Shown: positions 35,652 to 50,400 of the stretch, one piece after another
How the letters are laid out: each line of letters begins with the position of its first letter
How positions within the stretch are numbered: the stretch's first letter is position 1
Assembly: GCF_000090795.2 (NCBI RefSeq)
Contig: NW_003546325.1
Location: forward strand, 24,157 to 88,156
Source of the DNA: Amphimedon queenslandica
Taxonomy: Eukaryota; Porifera; Demospongiae; Haplosclerida; Niphatidae
Length of the DNA: 64,000 bases
Direction: 5' to 3'
Made by a program: the position numbers and the translations under genes
The notes under the pieces: model-generated
Databases searched by the model: none
The model's input: the letters and a program-made list of their open reading frames with translations, nothing else
What the model was told of the DNA's origin: nothing

Positions 35652-38600
35652 ACAAATTATATGAATGGTACAAAGAGCAGTATCAGCTTTCAGGGAATCT
35701 AGATCACTCCTGGTCAGTGTTATATCCAGGGCACTGCCTGTTATTCTAGCAGACCCACCACTGAGTGTTAGTGATCCTACTGAAGAGTCTGGTGAGTTTT
35801 GAAGCCTTAGCTCATTAAATACTACCAGTGCAGGATTGAGAGGTTCAGATATATTGAGTCTCATTACTCCCTCGTCTAAATCAAGATAATCAAATTTGAG
35901 GAGGAAGGGACGCGTGGTATCAGTGACAAATGAAGTAACTGGCAATGGAGTTGGATCTTCAGTGTATTCATTACCAGACACATCTGTTATTAGACCAGTC
36001 AATGCTGTGATGTAACAGTTAGTAGAATTAGAGCAGAGATCAGTCTCTATGTTAAGGTCAAACAGATCAGTAGGATTGAATTCTAGAGTAATCACATAGT
36101 CTTTATCAAGTGTTGATACTCCTCCAGTTAAAGGTAGAGTCCTTGTTGCATTATATGCTGAATTTTGAAGGGTAATTGCCAACTCATCAAATGATGTGAA
36201 ATTGACTGGTTCATCAAATGTGAGAGTGATAGAATTATTGACAAGACTTAGATCAAATGAGAGAAGCTGTGGTGGGACAGTGTCTTGAACTAGAGATGTG
36301 ACACGTATAGGAGACAGTGCAGTAGCATTGAAACCATACAGATCAAAAGCAGAACCTTCAGTTGCTGAAAGGAATGTTTGACTGGGGACTTGACCAATAT
36401 CTGGATTAGTCTTCAGTGATGAAAGATCATCCAGGTCTAATTTCAATACTATAGTGTCACTGTTAGCAGTAGTTATAACATCTCCACCAGTCAGTGGAAT
36501 GAGCACTGTGGAGTTTAATACATGATTGAGCAGTGTTAGTGACTGAGGATTGAATGACTGAAGACTAACTGTTTCTGAATATGAGAGTGTTAAGGTGTTA
36601 TCACTCAAATTCAAATCAAAGGCGAGCAAACGAGGCCTGGTCATATCAGTGAATAGATCACTAGCTCTTTCAGCCATTATGACAGGATCACTTGGATTAC
36701 CATAGATATCATCAATAGCATTGCTTGACATTATGAGGAATGTATTAGAGGTATTAGTAGCTAGTTGCATCATACTCTGCAGTTGAGTAAGATCATATGA
36801 CGATAGCTCAACCACTACTACAGGACCATTAGCTGATATTGGTGTGGCATCTGATGACAGTCTGTGATATTGTGTAGAGCCCACCAGTCCATTTTGTAGT
36901 AGTATGGCTGTAGTATTGAGTGATTGTGCATTGACTGTTTCAGTGAATGTTAGTAATAGGTTGCCAGCATCAAGATCAACAGAGAACTCAGTCAATCGAG
37001 GATTAACAGTGTCAGGGTTAATACTGGTCACTTCTGAGACTTGAGGGTCCAATCCATTACCATAGATGTCCCGTACAAAGTCTCTTGATATATTAATAAA
37101 TGTGGTATTGAATAGGCCAAACCCTGGCTGTGCTTTGAGATCATTCATATCATCACTACTGAGTCTAATGATAAATGTAAAGTTATCAAGGACTTCAATT
37201 GTGCTGGAATTAAGTGAAATTTGTGAATCAGGAGCAGTGAGAGAGTTCTGGAAGAACAGGCCCTGAGTACCACTTGCTATATCTATTGAAGTTGCATCAA
37301 TTAGTTCATCAAATGACACAGTGATTGTCATGTTATCAAAGTCAATGCTATATGCAGTAACGATTGGTGAGCTAGTGTCAGGTATATAGTTAGTAGCTCT
37401 AAGTCCTTGTTCTGGTGACAATGGACTGATCTGGTTATCACTGTAGTCAGTGAAGAGACTAGAGGTAAATGATATGTATGTACTGGATTCACTGGCAGCT
37501 AGTACCCCTGACTCTTTTATAATATTGAGGTCAGAATTGAGGAGTTTTACAGCAACTACTTTTGGTGAAACAAAGTAAGACTCACCTCCTGAGAGGGTCA
37601 GAGTTTCACCTCCTAAAGAGGAATTCTGAAACTGTTGTATTGTTAGCTGTGATGCATTTAGACTAGTCAAATCAACAGCTTCCGTGAATGTAAGGAAAAT
37701 GGTACCGGCATCAAGACTAAAGTCATATCTGACTAGTTCAGGGGCAGTGGTGTCATTAGTGATAGATTGAGCTTGTAATGCAGAACTGGTAGGAATAGGA
37801 ATGACACGATTACCACTTGTATCACTGAATGATCTAGCAGCCAGAGCTAGGTATGTATTATTGATGGTTGTCCCAATGCTTGGTGAACTGGAAACAAGTG
37901 CAAAGTCAGTATCAACCAAACCAATGGTGACTATGAATGAATGCTGTGTAGTGTACAAGACTCCTGATGCTAATGGGAGACTGACTGTTATATTCTCACC
38001 ACTAGTGTCCTGTAGAGTGATACCAGTTATATCAACTGCGTTGATATCAACGGTCTCAGAGAATGTTAGTGTCAATGTTGCTTGATTGAGATCAAGATTA
38101 AAGTTAAGAAGTGTTGGTCGGATATCATCTGGTGTAAGACTTGAAGCAGCTTGTGCTGATGTAGAGAATATTGGTATCACTGGATTAAAGGCAGAGTCTG
38201 TAGCAGTGTCTTCTGTGATACTAATGAATGTATTGTTGGCTATGGCACCTCTTTGAAGTAGTGACTTGATGCCATTGAAGTCATCATAGGCAAAAGTAAC
38301 CAAGACTCTGAATCCAGTTCCAAGTCTAGTGAATGTTGTATCAGTTGTTAGTGTATAGCTGTCACCTTCAGAGATATTGGCATTGTTTTGTATGGTAATG
38401 CCAGAGACATCAAACATTTGAGGACTAATGACATCATCAAATGTTAGTGTAAGCTCTCCAGTATTGACATCAAGACTGAAGCTCTCGAGTGATGGTCTTG
38501 TTACGTCTGGAGTCACATCACTAGCTATGATAGCTTTGCCATCAGTAACAGCAACAATGTCCTCATCAAAGGAGTCATCAACTGTATCAGCTTGTAATGT

Positions 38601-40717
38601 GATGTATGTTGTATTGATAGAGTTACCCACAGACCCAACAGACTTAATGCCATACAAATCAGAGGAGAGAGATATGATCATTTCATAACCAAATATGGAT
38701 GGGGTGGTACTAGCATTGGTAAGTCTATAGTAAGACCCATCTTCCCTCATATCGGAGGATTGGAGTATAACTCCAGGAGGATAGAATGTTGATGTGTCAA
38801 TGATATCATTGAATGTGAGGTAGAGTGTACCACTAGTCATGTCAAGTCTGAAGCTAGAGAGTGTGGCTTTGGTAGTATCTGGTACATAGGTCTGTACTCT
38901 AACTGGTCCATATTCGGCAGTGTTACCATTACCAGTTGTATCATATGCAGTATCTGGTGATATCCTAATATATGTACTGCTAGCATCATTAGCTACTACA
39001 CTAGGACCTTTAATAGCTAGAGCATCTTCAGGTGAGAGAGATATAGTAATGACGTGAGTATCAGTGATACTGTCAGAGAGAACAGTGCTGGTTGTGAGTG
39101 GTATAGATGCTGCTACTGGTGAAGGTGAAGCTACAAGTCTCATATTTGGAATTGATAAGCGAGTGAGGTCAATAGGTTCATTGAAAGTGAGTGATAGTGT
39201 ATCTTCATTGAGATCTAAACTGAATCCATTAAAGACTGGCTGTAAGCCATCAGGTATGTACACTCCTTGTAAAGGATCATCATTAGTTATTGGAGAAACC
39301 AGATTTGGTGACAAGGAGAGATCTCTAATGGTATTATTGGTCATGGTAAGGAAAATGGTACCAGTTGTTATTAATTCACTGCTCTTAAGAGCATTAGCTT
39401 CAGCTGGTGTGAGTGATACTGTGATGATAGTACCTGATGAGCCAGTGGCTGTGCTGGATGTAAGTGTGGTTAAATCAGTTGACTCATTACTGGGCAGTAG
39501 AGATATACCTGACCCAGTGTAAGTGCTGATGTCAACTGCTTCTGAAAATGTAAGGAAGAGTGTGTTAGTGTTCAAATTAAGAGTATAGTTCTCAAGTGAT
39601 GGATGGGCAGAGTCAGTGATATATGTCTGTACTATGAGTGATGCCTGAGATGTGGTAGCAACAGGATTATCAGCTGGATCTCGAATAGCATCAAATGTGA
39701 CAGAAATGTAACAGTTTCCTCTCCAGCTACAAATATCATTATCAATTTGTATGGCAGCTAGATCTTCTGAGGAAAGTTGTATGCTAAGAGTGTTACCACT
39801 TGCAGTAGCTGATCCACCAGTCAATGTATAAACACTGAGTGAATCTGAAGAAAATAGTGATCGAAGTTGAAACCTTTCAGCATCAAATGATGAGGCATTT
39901 ACTGGTTCGTTGAATGACAGCTGCAATTGTCCTGATGAGATATCAAAACTCACAAATGATTGGAGTACTGGTGCAACTGAATCAGATACAAAGTTTGTAA
40001 CTTGCTTGGAGCTATTGAGTGCATTCAGTTCAAATGTATCAGCAAATGCTCCATCAGCATAAGCCAAGAAGCAGTCACTTTGACTATCACAGAGCAAGGT
40101 TTCTTTAATGCTATTGAGATCTTCAAAGTAAAGGCTCACAGAGAGTAAGGTGATCTGATTGAACTCATTGACATCATTGGCAGTTCTTGTGCCACTGAAA
40201 TTAAATACAGCATTTGGTGAATCAGCCGTGTCTTGTAATGAGAAATAATTAAAGTTCAATGTTGTTCCTACTACAGTTTTGTCAAAATTGAGTGTAATAG
40301 TTCCAGTGTTCATATCAAAGTTAAACTGACTCACAGATGGTGGTAGATTGCCACTAATAACACTGGAAGCTTGTATAGTAGCAGCAACTAATGGTCTATC
40401 AACAGTGTCAGTAGCAGCAGTGCTGGCTACTTTGATGTATGTATTTGATGTAGATGTAGCAATGTCTGTGAATGTTAATATGCTTTCCCTCACATCAAAG
40501 TTGAGGTAGATTGTGATTACAGCAGAGTTTTCTGTGATTGGCTGAGCAATGCTAGAGAGATTGAATATTCTAGTAGGAGATGTCTCATGATTTTGTAGCA
40601 AGAATTCCTCAAGGTTTAGTGATGAGGCAAGTATTGGCTCAGAAAACGTGAGGACAATCGGTTGTCCTGGATTCATATTGACACTGAAAGATGTGAGTTG
40701 AGGATTGGTAGTGTCTT
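29716..40717 (-). CDS. Giant repeat protein, middle exon (about 29 repeats, start hidden by gap)
   Basis: About 3,667 codons in one frame, from the N gap to the donor at 29715. Same repeat family as the flanking exons. Cysteine-bearing pairs occur at 39,711-40,091, 35,652-36,035 and 31,128-31,520. The repeat after the pair at 35.7-36.0 kb has a unique extra cysteine pair (STCQDDTDYTTCLG) near 35,260-35,295. Its frame differs from that of the exon on the other side of the gap. Either an intron lies in the gap or the gap length is only an estimate. The first visible repeat begins D-T-T-N-P-Q-L right at the gap edge. Confidence 0.85.
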
Positions 40718-43700
40718 NNNNNNNNNNNNNNNNNNNNNNNNNNNNNNNNNNNNNNNNNNNNNNNNNNNNNNNNNNNNNNNNNNNNNNNNNNNNNNNNNNN
40801 NNNNNNNNNNNNNNNNNNNNNNNNNNNNNNNNNNNNNNNNNNNNNNNNNNNNNNNNNNNNNNNNNNNNNNNNNNNNNNNNNNNNNNNNNNNNNNNNNNNN
40901 NNNNNNNNNNNNNNNNNNNNNNNNNNNNNNNNNNNNNNNNNNNNNNNNNNNNNNNNNNNNNNNNNNNNNNNNNNNNNNNNNNNNNNNNNNNNNNNNNNNN
41001 NNNNNNNNNNNNNNNNNNNNNNNNNNNNNNNNNNNNNNNNNNNNNNNNNNNNNNNNNNNNNNNNNNNNNNNNNNNNNNNNNNNNNNNNNNNNNNNNNNNN
41101 NNNNNNNNNNNNNNNNNNNNNNNNNNNNNNNNNNNNNNNNNNNNNNNNNNNNNNNNNNNNNNNNNNNNNNNNNNNNNNNNNNNNNNNNNNNNNNNNNNNN
41201 NNNNNNNNNNNNNNNNNNNNNNNNNNNNNNNNNNNNNNNNNNNNNNNNNNNNNNNNNNNNNNNNNNNNNNNNNNNNNNNNNNNNNNNNNNNNNNNNNNNN
41301 NNNNNNNNNNNNNNNNNNNNNNNNNNNNNNNNNNNNNNNNNNNNNNNNNNNNNNNNNNNNNNNNNNNNNNNNNNNNNNNNNNNNNNNNNNNNNNNNNNNN
41401 NNNNNNNNNNNNNNNNNNNNNNNNNNNNNNNNNNNNNNNNNNNNNNNNNNNNNNNNNNNNNNNNNNNNNNNNNNNNNNNNNNNNNNNNNNNNNNNNNNNN
41501 NNNNNNNNNNNNNNNNNNNNNNNNNNNNNNNNNNNNNNNNNNNNNNNNNNNNNNNNNNNNNNNNNNNNNNNNTAAGAACTACCACTAGCATTTGATGTAT
41601 TATGTAGGGAGAGTTCACTGAATACAAGTGATGAGGAATTAACTGGTTCAGAGAATGTGAGTGTAAGGTTGATAGGAGCTTTGTTCTCATTGGCATATGA
41701 TATTGAAAATCCTAATAACTGTGGTGAAACAGTATCACTGTATAAAATGGTAGCTGGTGTGTTGCTGATTCCAGTAATAGCATTACCCTTGAGATCAGTC
41801 ACAGCTCCATCGGTTAAGCTAAGATATGTTGATGATTCTGATAGTCCTATGCTACCTGTCAGCTTAATGTTATTAATATCTGTAGGTGAAATTGTTACTG
41901 TTAGCATGCGTCCAGATATACTGAACGATCCATTGGTGAGTGAGTAAGTGGATTCTCCATCAATGGAGCTTGAAAGTGTAACTTGGCTCAAGTTGAATGT
42001 ACTGCTAGTGATGGCCTCAGTAAAGTTAACAACAAGTTCACCATTGTTCATGTCAAGAGAATAGTTTTCAATTTGTGGTGGAGTTTCATCAGAGACTAAT
42101 TCTGATGGTCTCAGATCAGTCTGTGAGTCTGATGGATTTGATAGTATATCCTCAACAAGACCAGGACTAGTGTCAATAGACACTGTTTGGAGATTTGGTT
42201 CAGAATTGATTGCATTGACATCTGATTCTGATAATGTAATAGATACAGTTCTACCATTCTCAGATGTTGATGTTATCTGACCTAACTGACTGAGCACATT
42301 ACCATTGGATGGATTAAGGATGGTAATGACTGAAGTATTGAGAGTTGAGACATTAACAAACTCATCAAAAGTGAATGAGAGTAGACCAGTATTGAGATTT
42401 AATGAGTAACTAACAATCTGTGGACCAACTGTATCATTGATAACATCAATAGCTGTAAGATAGACTGAAGGAAGAGTTGAATTCAGTGAGTATCCTCCAT
42501 AATCTCTAATGAGGTCTGTTTCTATTTGTACAAATGTATTGTCTCTTGATGTTGCTATATCTGGATCAAGTTTCAAAGTATTGAGACTACTTTGTTCAAA
42601 TCTAAGTTGTACAGTAGATGAACCACTCTGTATGACTACTTCGGCATCAAGTGGTGGGTTTAAGTTAATGGAAGGTAGTGTTAATCTGTTTTGAAGTTTA
42701 ATAAGTGAAAGGAAATCTGGAGCAGTGACTGCCTCAGAAAACTCCAACAGCAGTGCACCTAACTGTAGGTCAAGGACAATGCTCTCAATGTAAGGTGGGA
42801 CGACATCAGCTTCAAAGCTTGATGCTAGGAGAGCATCTGATGGAAGTATAGGTACAGCAGGATTACCAGCAGTATCAGTGAATGCACCTGAAGCTATGCT
42901 GATATATGTCTTTGATAATTCAGTAGCTAATTCACGGTTGACTTTAAGTCCATTGAGATCAGTTTCAGAGATATTAAGAATCAGTACTGTATTAGGAGTG
43001 CCACGAGTAACAACTCCTCCAGTGAATGTGTAAGAGCTGGTGTCATTAGTGTAGTTTTCAGTTGACTGTATAGTAAGATATCTTGGTGTGTATGTGATGG
43101 TGCTCATGATCTCTGAGAAATACAAAAACATTTGTCCATCATCAAAACTGAAAGTGAAGTTCTGTAGTGTTGGAGGTGTGATGTCAGGAATAAATGTTGT
43201 CACTGCTAGTGCTGGGTCAGTGATTGCAATAGCACTGCCACCACGATCACCAGTAATGACACCACTAGTCGTACTCAGATATGTATTGGAGGCATTGGTA
43301 GCCAGTGAAGGACGTAGACGTAATTGATCAACATCACTAGGAAGGAGTGGGACAAATATAGTGAATCCGTTAGAGCTGTTAGTTACTCCTCCAGTCAAAG
43401 TATAACTGGATGATGAGCCAGAGTCAGCTCCATGGAGTGTGATAGCTGTAGCATCAAATGTACTGGCTATGACAGTGTCATCAAAGGTGAGTATCAGTGA
43501 GTTAGTGTTCATATCAAGAGTGTATGTTGATAGTGATGGAGCTGTGCCATCAAGAACTGGTGCATTCTGAACCTGATAGCGATTTGGTGGAGTAGAGGCA
43601 CTGATTTCATTATTACTGAAATCAGATATAGCACCAGTTTCAAATGAGAGATAAGAGTTACCGATTACTGTAGCAATAGATGTGTTATTCTCCAATTTAA

Positions 43701-44409
43701 TGAGGTCACTGTCAGCAAAGTTAATTCTGAGAGTTTTGAATAGATCATCTGAAGGGTTGAAGGATGCAGTGCCTCCAGTTAGAGTGATAGTAATACCACC
43801 AGGGTCAGCTGAATGGAATGACCACAGTGATGGAACAAAGGAATCGGGATCTACTGGCTCAGAAAATATAACCTCAAAGTAATTTCCATTGAAGTCCAAG
43901 GAATCGAAACTCTCAAATGTAGGAGGAGTAGTGTCATTAGCTACATAAGCAGCTCTTAGAGGATTAACTCCATTGACTCGTGCTATTACTTGATTGGCTT
44001 GTGTGTCTCTTGCAAGTCCAGTGTCATGAGTGATGTAGGTGTTGAGTGTATCCAGGGCTAGGCCTCCAGTTGCTTTTAATGTGAACACATCAACATTATT
44101 GAGGTCAATAGTTGTTGAGAGACTGTTAGGAAATTGAGTACTTTCAGTTGTTAGTTTATAACTCCTGGTAGCATTAAATGCATCTTGAATGTATATTCTC
44201 TGTGCTGTGACAAAACCTGCAACCTCATCAAATGTTAAGGTTAGTGTTCTAGCTTCAAGGTCAAGTTCAAATCTTTCTAATGTCAGAGAAGTGTTATCTT
44301 GAATGAAAGACTGGGCAACATGTCTAAAAAAATCAAATGGAGTTATTGCAAATGATTGCACTTGATTTCCAGCAAAGTCAGTGATGAAGTCACTGGTGAA
44401 TGATGGCCT
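35652..44409 (-). repeat. Super-unit 3 (23 repeats expected; contains the gap)
   Basis: Type A pair at 39,711-40,091; closing type B pair at 35,652-36,035. F-x-D markers at about 43,475 and 38,803. Blocks of 4,699 bp (with 855 N) and 4,059 bp. The first is about 200 bp longer than the gap-free equivalents. Confidence 0.75.
40718..41572. other. Assembly gap, 855 N
   Basis: No base information. Frames on the two sides differ. From the 23-repeat periodicity of the gene, the missing coding part should complete one repeat and supply one more (about 200 residues, 600-650 bp), leaving about 200 bp for an intron or for gap-size error. Confidence 0.95.
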
Positions 44410-47400
44410 ACAATCAAAGGCTGAGGTACAGAGAGTGGTCATTGCTTTAATAGCATTTAGGTCGGTAGGTGATAGTTGAAAGACTAGTGTTTCAGTGACA
44501 CTACTGATGACTGTTCCTCCTGTTAGAGTATACGATGCACTACCAACACTATTTGTAAGAGTCAGTGATCTGAAATTAGCTGACTGTCCATACATAGTCT
44601 CGCTAAACCTTAATCTGAGAATTCCTTGATTGAAATCCAGTTCAACATATTGTTCATAAGTTGGTGTATTTATGTCCATGTTGATATCACTAGCCTGTAG
44701 TGCCATTGGTACTTGTCTGCCTTGAGCAACATTACCTAGATTATCAATTACTAGTGATGGGAGATGTGTCAAATAACAGTCTGTGGTTTGGTTACAAATC
44801 TCTTGTCCCTTAATGCCATTCAAGTCAGTCGATGACAGTGTCATTGAAATTACTGTTTCAAGATTTGAGATGCTTGTGATTGTGGTCGTGCTTATGTTAT
44901 AGTGGTTAGCTGTATTTGTGTTGCTACCTCTAAGCGTGATGTAGTTACCCCTAAATGTAGAGGAATTGATTTGTTCACTGAACTGAAGTGTTAGATTCCC
45001 ATTGTTAAGATCAAGTGTGAAAGACACTACTAGTGGGCCGGCAGTGTCTTGATATATTGCAGTGGGTGGGAAGAGATCACTCTTTGGTACAGCTTCCATA
45101 GCATTACCTGACGTGTCGTTAGCTAATGATGAATTGAGTGTAATGAATGTGTTGCTTCTGGTAGTAGCAAATGTTCCAGTTAGTGCTTGCTCTTTTAAGT
45201 AGCTGGCATCTGGTATACTAAGGGAGAGATTAAATATAGCAGCATTAGCATGTGGTACTGTGCCACCAGTGAGAGTGTAGCTTATATCAGATGAGTCTAG
45301 TCCAGAGAAAAGTGCAATTTCAGTTGGTGTAAATGTACTAATGTTGATTGCTTCTGAGAATCTGAACTGGATGATGTTGTTAGCCAAGTCTAGTGTGAAT
45401 GACTGGAGCCTTGGAGGGCTACTGTCATTACCAACAAAGCTAGCTTGTAAGGCAGACTCAGGAAGTATCTCTAAGATGCGGTTGCCAGAAGTATCATTGG
45501 CAAATGATTCATTAATTGATATGTATGTATCTAGTACAGTTGTACCAATACTAGTGTCAGCTTTAATAGCACTGGCATCAGTTCCAATGAGATGTATCTC
45601 AATGATGGTACCACTAGATGATAATATAGTGCTAGAGGATGTTAGTGTATATTCTGATGTAGGCATTGTAGATTGGGTATTCTGTATAGTTAAACCATTG
45701 AAGTTAATACTGTTAACATCAACAGCCTCTGAAAATGTCAATGATAGTATTTCTGTACTGAGATCAAGCCTAAAGCTTTCAAGGGAAGGTCTACCAGTGT
45801 CTGGTTGAACTATTCCAGTAGAAGTAGAGATTACTAAATCACTCAATGTGTTGTTAAAAATATCACTAACTGATCCACTACTAAGACCAATGAATGTGTT
45901 GAGTGAATTAGTTGCAAGTGAAGTGTCAGCTTTTAATGCTTCCAAGTCTAAGTCTCCAATATTAATACTGACAATATTTGTACTGATTGAGCTAATTGAG
46001 CTGTTACTGAAAGAGACATTGGGTGATGATGCTAATTTGCTGTTAAAAATTGCGATTGAATCAGCATCAAAACTTGTTACAAATTCATCAAAAGTAATGT
46101 CTAGTGTACCATTGTTAAGATCAAGATTGAATGATACTATCATTGGAGGCTGAGTGTCTGGATTGAATATGAGTGCTTGCTGTGCTGAGCCATCATTGAT
46201 AGCTACTGATGCTCTACCACTTATGTCTTCAACAAAGCCACCAGCTATAGTAATAAAAGTGTTGTTGATTGTAGTAGCAAAGTTATTTGAAGTTTTGAGA
46301 GCATTTGCATCAACACCAGACAACTGTATGTTCATGACAGCTCCACTATCACTGGTCACTGAGCTGGTAGTGAGTGAATATCCATCTGTTCTAGTTTGAC
46401 CATCTTGAATACTAATATCAGATATTGCTGTTAATGTACTGACATTGACTGGTTTAGACCATGTCAGTATTAGTACATTGAGGCTTAGATCTAACTGGAA
46501 GCTCTCAAGTGAAGGATTGGTTGTATCTAAGATGACATCCTCAGCTTGCAATGCATTGGTAGCAGATATTGGCTTAATTGGATTATTGTTCATGTCAGAG
46601 ACAGCAAACACTGTGATAGATAGATAAGTGTTCATGACCATGTCACCAAAATCAGTTGAGAAAGTGTTAAGGAGTTTAATGGGTAGACGTAGTTCAGCTG
46701 TTTGGAGAATACTGCTACTAACAAATGTTGAACCACTCAATGAGACAATAGTTGCTAGTCCTAGATTGACATTCTGTCTGTTTAGGAGTCTCACTTCCTC
46801 AGGACGGAAAATTGGAATGTTGACTACTTCATTGAAAGTTAGTAGTAGTGTGCCGCGATCTCTATCAAGGACAAATTCTGTTAGTTCAGGTCTTGATCCA
46901 TCTGGTGTGAATGAAGAGACCTGACGTCCATTGCCATCAGGAATAGGGAGTAAGTTATTAATTGAAGTATCCTGTATTACTGATGATGAGAGGGTAATGT
47001 AAGTGTTTGTCATAGTGGTAGCAACTTCTGTGTTGGCCTTAATTCCATTCAGATCAGTTTCTGATAAAGTAATGGTAAGTGTAGCTTCAGTGATTGCCAA
47101 GCTGCCTCCTGTTAGTCTGTATGTTCTACCAGGTGTGGCTTTTGGTTGGTTTTGTAACAGTATGCCTGATACGTTAACAGAGCCACTGAGAATGAAGTCA
47201 GTGAATGTTAGTGTCATTATGCCATCGTCCATATCAAGATTAAACGATAGGAATTCTGGTGGTGCACTATCAAATGTGACATTACTGGCTTGCAATGCTT
47301 TACCATTAGTAATGGCAACATTATCATCTTCAGCAGGCCCATCAATAGTACTAGCTGTCATGGTAATGTAAGTGTTATCTCTACTAGTACCAAAGAGATT

Positions 47401-50400
47401 GTTTTCTCGGATGGGAAGTGCATCTGAATTGAGGGTAATGACAAGAGTATATCCATAGGTTAAGCTTGGAGTACTGGCAGAGGTAAGAGTGTAATAAGCA
47501 TTACTAGAACGGAATAATGAATCCTGTAGTGTTATACCAGTTGGATCAAATGTATTAGGATCAATCACATCAGTGAAGGTGAGTATCAGCAGTCCATCTT
47601 CAAGATTGAGAACAAATGATTGAAGCTCTGGACTAGATGTATCAGGAGTGTAAGATTGGGCTGGCTGTTGTGATATTGGAGTAAAAGAATTACCAGCAAT
47701 ATCAGTGAATGAGTTTGATGATATAGAGAGGAATGTGTCATTAACATTAGTAGCAACATCACTAGTTGTCTTAAGAGTAATGATATCACTCATTGATAGC
47801 TTAACACTTACAGTTACTATTGAGCCAACACTAACTGAAAGCACACTGGCTGTAGTCAGAGGTATGGATGGGGAGCCTCCTTCACCATTGATGCTAAATC
47901 TACTGAAATCAATCATTTCTGATATTATTGGCTCATTGAAAGTGAGAGTGAACGTATCATCATTCAAATTGAATGAGAAGCCAGTCAGTTGAGGTGGAGT
48001 GTTGTCAGGTATTAAATCATATGCCTGTATTGATTCATCTGATGGTATCTCTTGTACTGAATTAGGTACTAGAGCTAAGTCCTTTGCTGTTGTAGGCATC
48101 ATTGACAGGTATGTGTCTGAAATACTAGTAGCAAAACCTGAATTCTTGATTGCATTAAGGTCGCTGGTTGATAAGTCTACAGTAATGTGTGATCCATCTG
48201 AGCTAAGAGTAGAGCTAGTTAGGAGTCTAACCGCATCATCTGTTGTGTCATTGGAGCTTCTGATATAAAGACCACTAGCATTGAAGCTGTCACCAGAGAC
48301 TGGCTCTGAGAATAGAAGCTGTAATTGGTTGGCCTCCAAATCAAGAGTGAAATTAAGAAGTCTTGGTCTCACATTATCGAAAGTAAACCTGTCAACTAAT
48401 AGTGCAGGGTCAGTAGGGTCAACTTCATTGCCAGTTACATCAGTAAATGCTGTTGATGTGAGTCTGATGTAACAGTTACCACGTGATGTACATAGGTATG
48501 GGTTTAAACGTACTGCAGCCATGTCCTCAGAAGTGAGGCTAATGGTCAAACTGACATTATTATCAGTGACTGAGCCTTCAGTTAGTGTATACATGCTGAC
48601 ATCATTACCAGAATCAAATAAATTTTGTAAAATGACTCCAGAAGCATTGAATGAAGAGGAGTCAATGGTCTCAGAGAATGAAATAGTTAGAGTACCAGTT
48701 GCCCTATTGAACTCATTGAATGAGACTAGTCTTGGTGGTGTCATATCCAATGTAAGGGAGACCAATAGACCAGTTGTAAGATTAAGGGATGGCTCACCAA
48801 ATGTATCACGGAATGAATCTTCATCATGTGTCACATAGCAATTGGAACTGTTGGTACATATCTCAACTGCTTTGATACCGTTGAGATCATCTTCACTGAG
48901 TCTTATCACCATGTTAACAAAATCAGTGAGTCTGTTAAGTGAGCTTGATTGTAGTGTATAAGAGGCTGTAGGATCAGTAGGCGATGATTGTAAAGTGATG
49001 GAGTTTGGATTAACTGATGATTCTTGTACTGGTTCACTACCCACTAGTGTTAGTAGTCCTTGATTCATATCAAGACTTGCTTCATTGAGTGCTGGCGGTA
49101 AAGTGTCGGGGATTACTAGATTAGCTCTTATAGCACTGCTTATTGGTATGGCTACAAGACTGTATCCATTAGAGTCAGTTATGGCACCAGCAGTGACACT
49201 GAGGTATGTATTCTCAATGACAGTCCCAATACCTGGTCTTTGCTGTAGTTCACTCTTATCAGTGAGGTTTAGTGTTAGGTTTAGGATTGCTCCTGCTGAT
49301 GGTGTGATTGATAGTGGAGTTCTAAACTTGAATGTAAGTGCACTGACTGATGGGGCACTGAGTAGGGTAAACTGTTCGATCCTTAGCATTGATGCCATCA
49401 CTGTTTCTGAGAATGTTAGTGTCAATGGATCATTAGAGCTAAGACTCAGTGTGAAGCCAATCAGTTCTGGTTTCTCTTCATTCTTAGTAAAGTTAGTAGC
49501 TTGAAGTGCATCAGTTGATAGTATTGGTAGTACAGCAAGAGCATCAGTGTCCAACATTAGACCTCTCTGTAATGAGACATAACTTGTATCTCTATCAATA
49601 GCTAACATGATATCAGCTTGTATAGCGTTTACATCAGATGCCAAGAGTTGGACAAATATAGTGACATTATTTACAGCAGTTGCATTACCACCAGTTAGAG
49701 TGTATGAATTACCACCACTCATTGAGCTCTGTAGAGTGATAGCCTGTGGAACAAATGAGGTAGGAGTAACAGTTTCAGAGAAAGTTAGGGTCATGGTTCC
49801 AGTATTAAGATTAAGTATGAAGCTGTTTAATTGAGGTGGTCTAATGTCACCAGGCTCAGTAGTAGACTGTATGGCATCAGAGTTTGGTACACTTTCTACT
49901 AGATTGCCTTGCATATCAGCAGCAAATGTAGTTGGGAATGAAATGAATGTATCATCTCTAGTCCTTGCCAAGTTACTGGGTAATGACAGGATAAAGAGAA
50001 GATCTGCATCTCCAATAGGTATGTGAATAATGTCACTGTGCACTAATAATGGAGTAGAGGAGACCAGTGTATAATCTTCAGATCCCATGGTAGAATCTAA
50101 CTGAAGGGTCAGTTCATTAGGATTGACAGATGAAGCATTGATAACTTCAGTGAATGTAAGAGATAGGGTAACACGGCCTTCATAGTTTCCAAAACTAAAT
50201 GATATCAATTGAGGATTAACTTCATCAATTATCAGTTCTGCTGCTTGTCTTGCTGACCCATTGAGTATAGGAGCATTTTTGTTACCATACAAATCCCTAA
50301 TTAGACTATCACTGAGTGTAATATATGTGTTTGATAGTGATGTAGCTGTGTATGGTGCAGCTTTGATTCCACTAAGATCATCTGATGTTAAATTGACTTG

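Noticed and set aside
40639-41696. A frameshift splitting the giant gene at the gap
   Set aside because: The frame change lies within 855 N whose length may be estimated and which probably hides an intron. Block periodicity continues across it.
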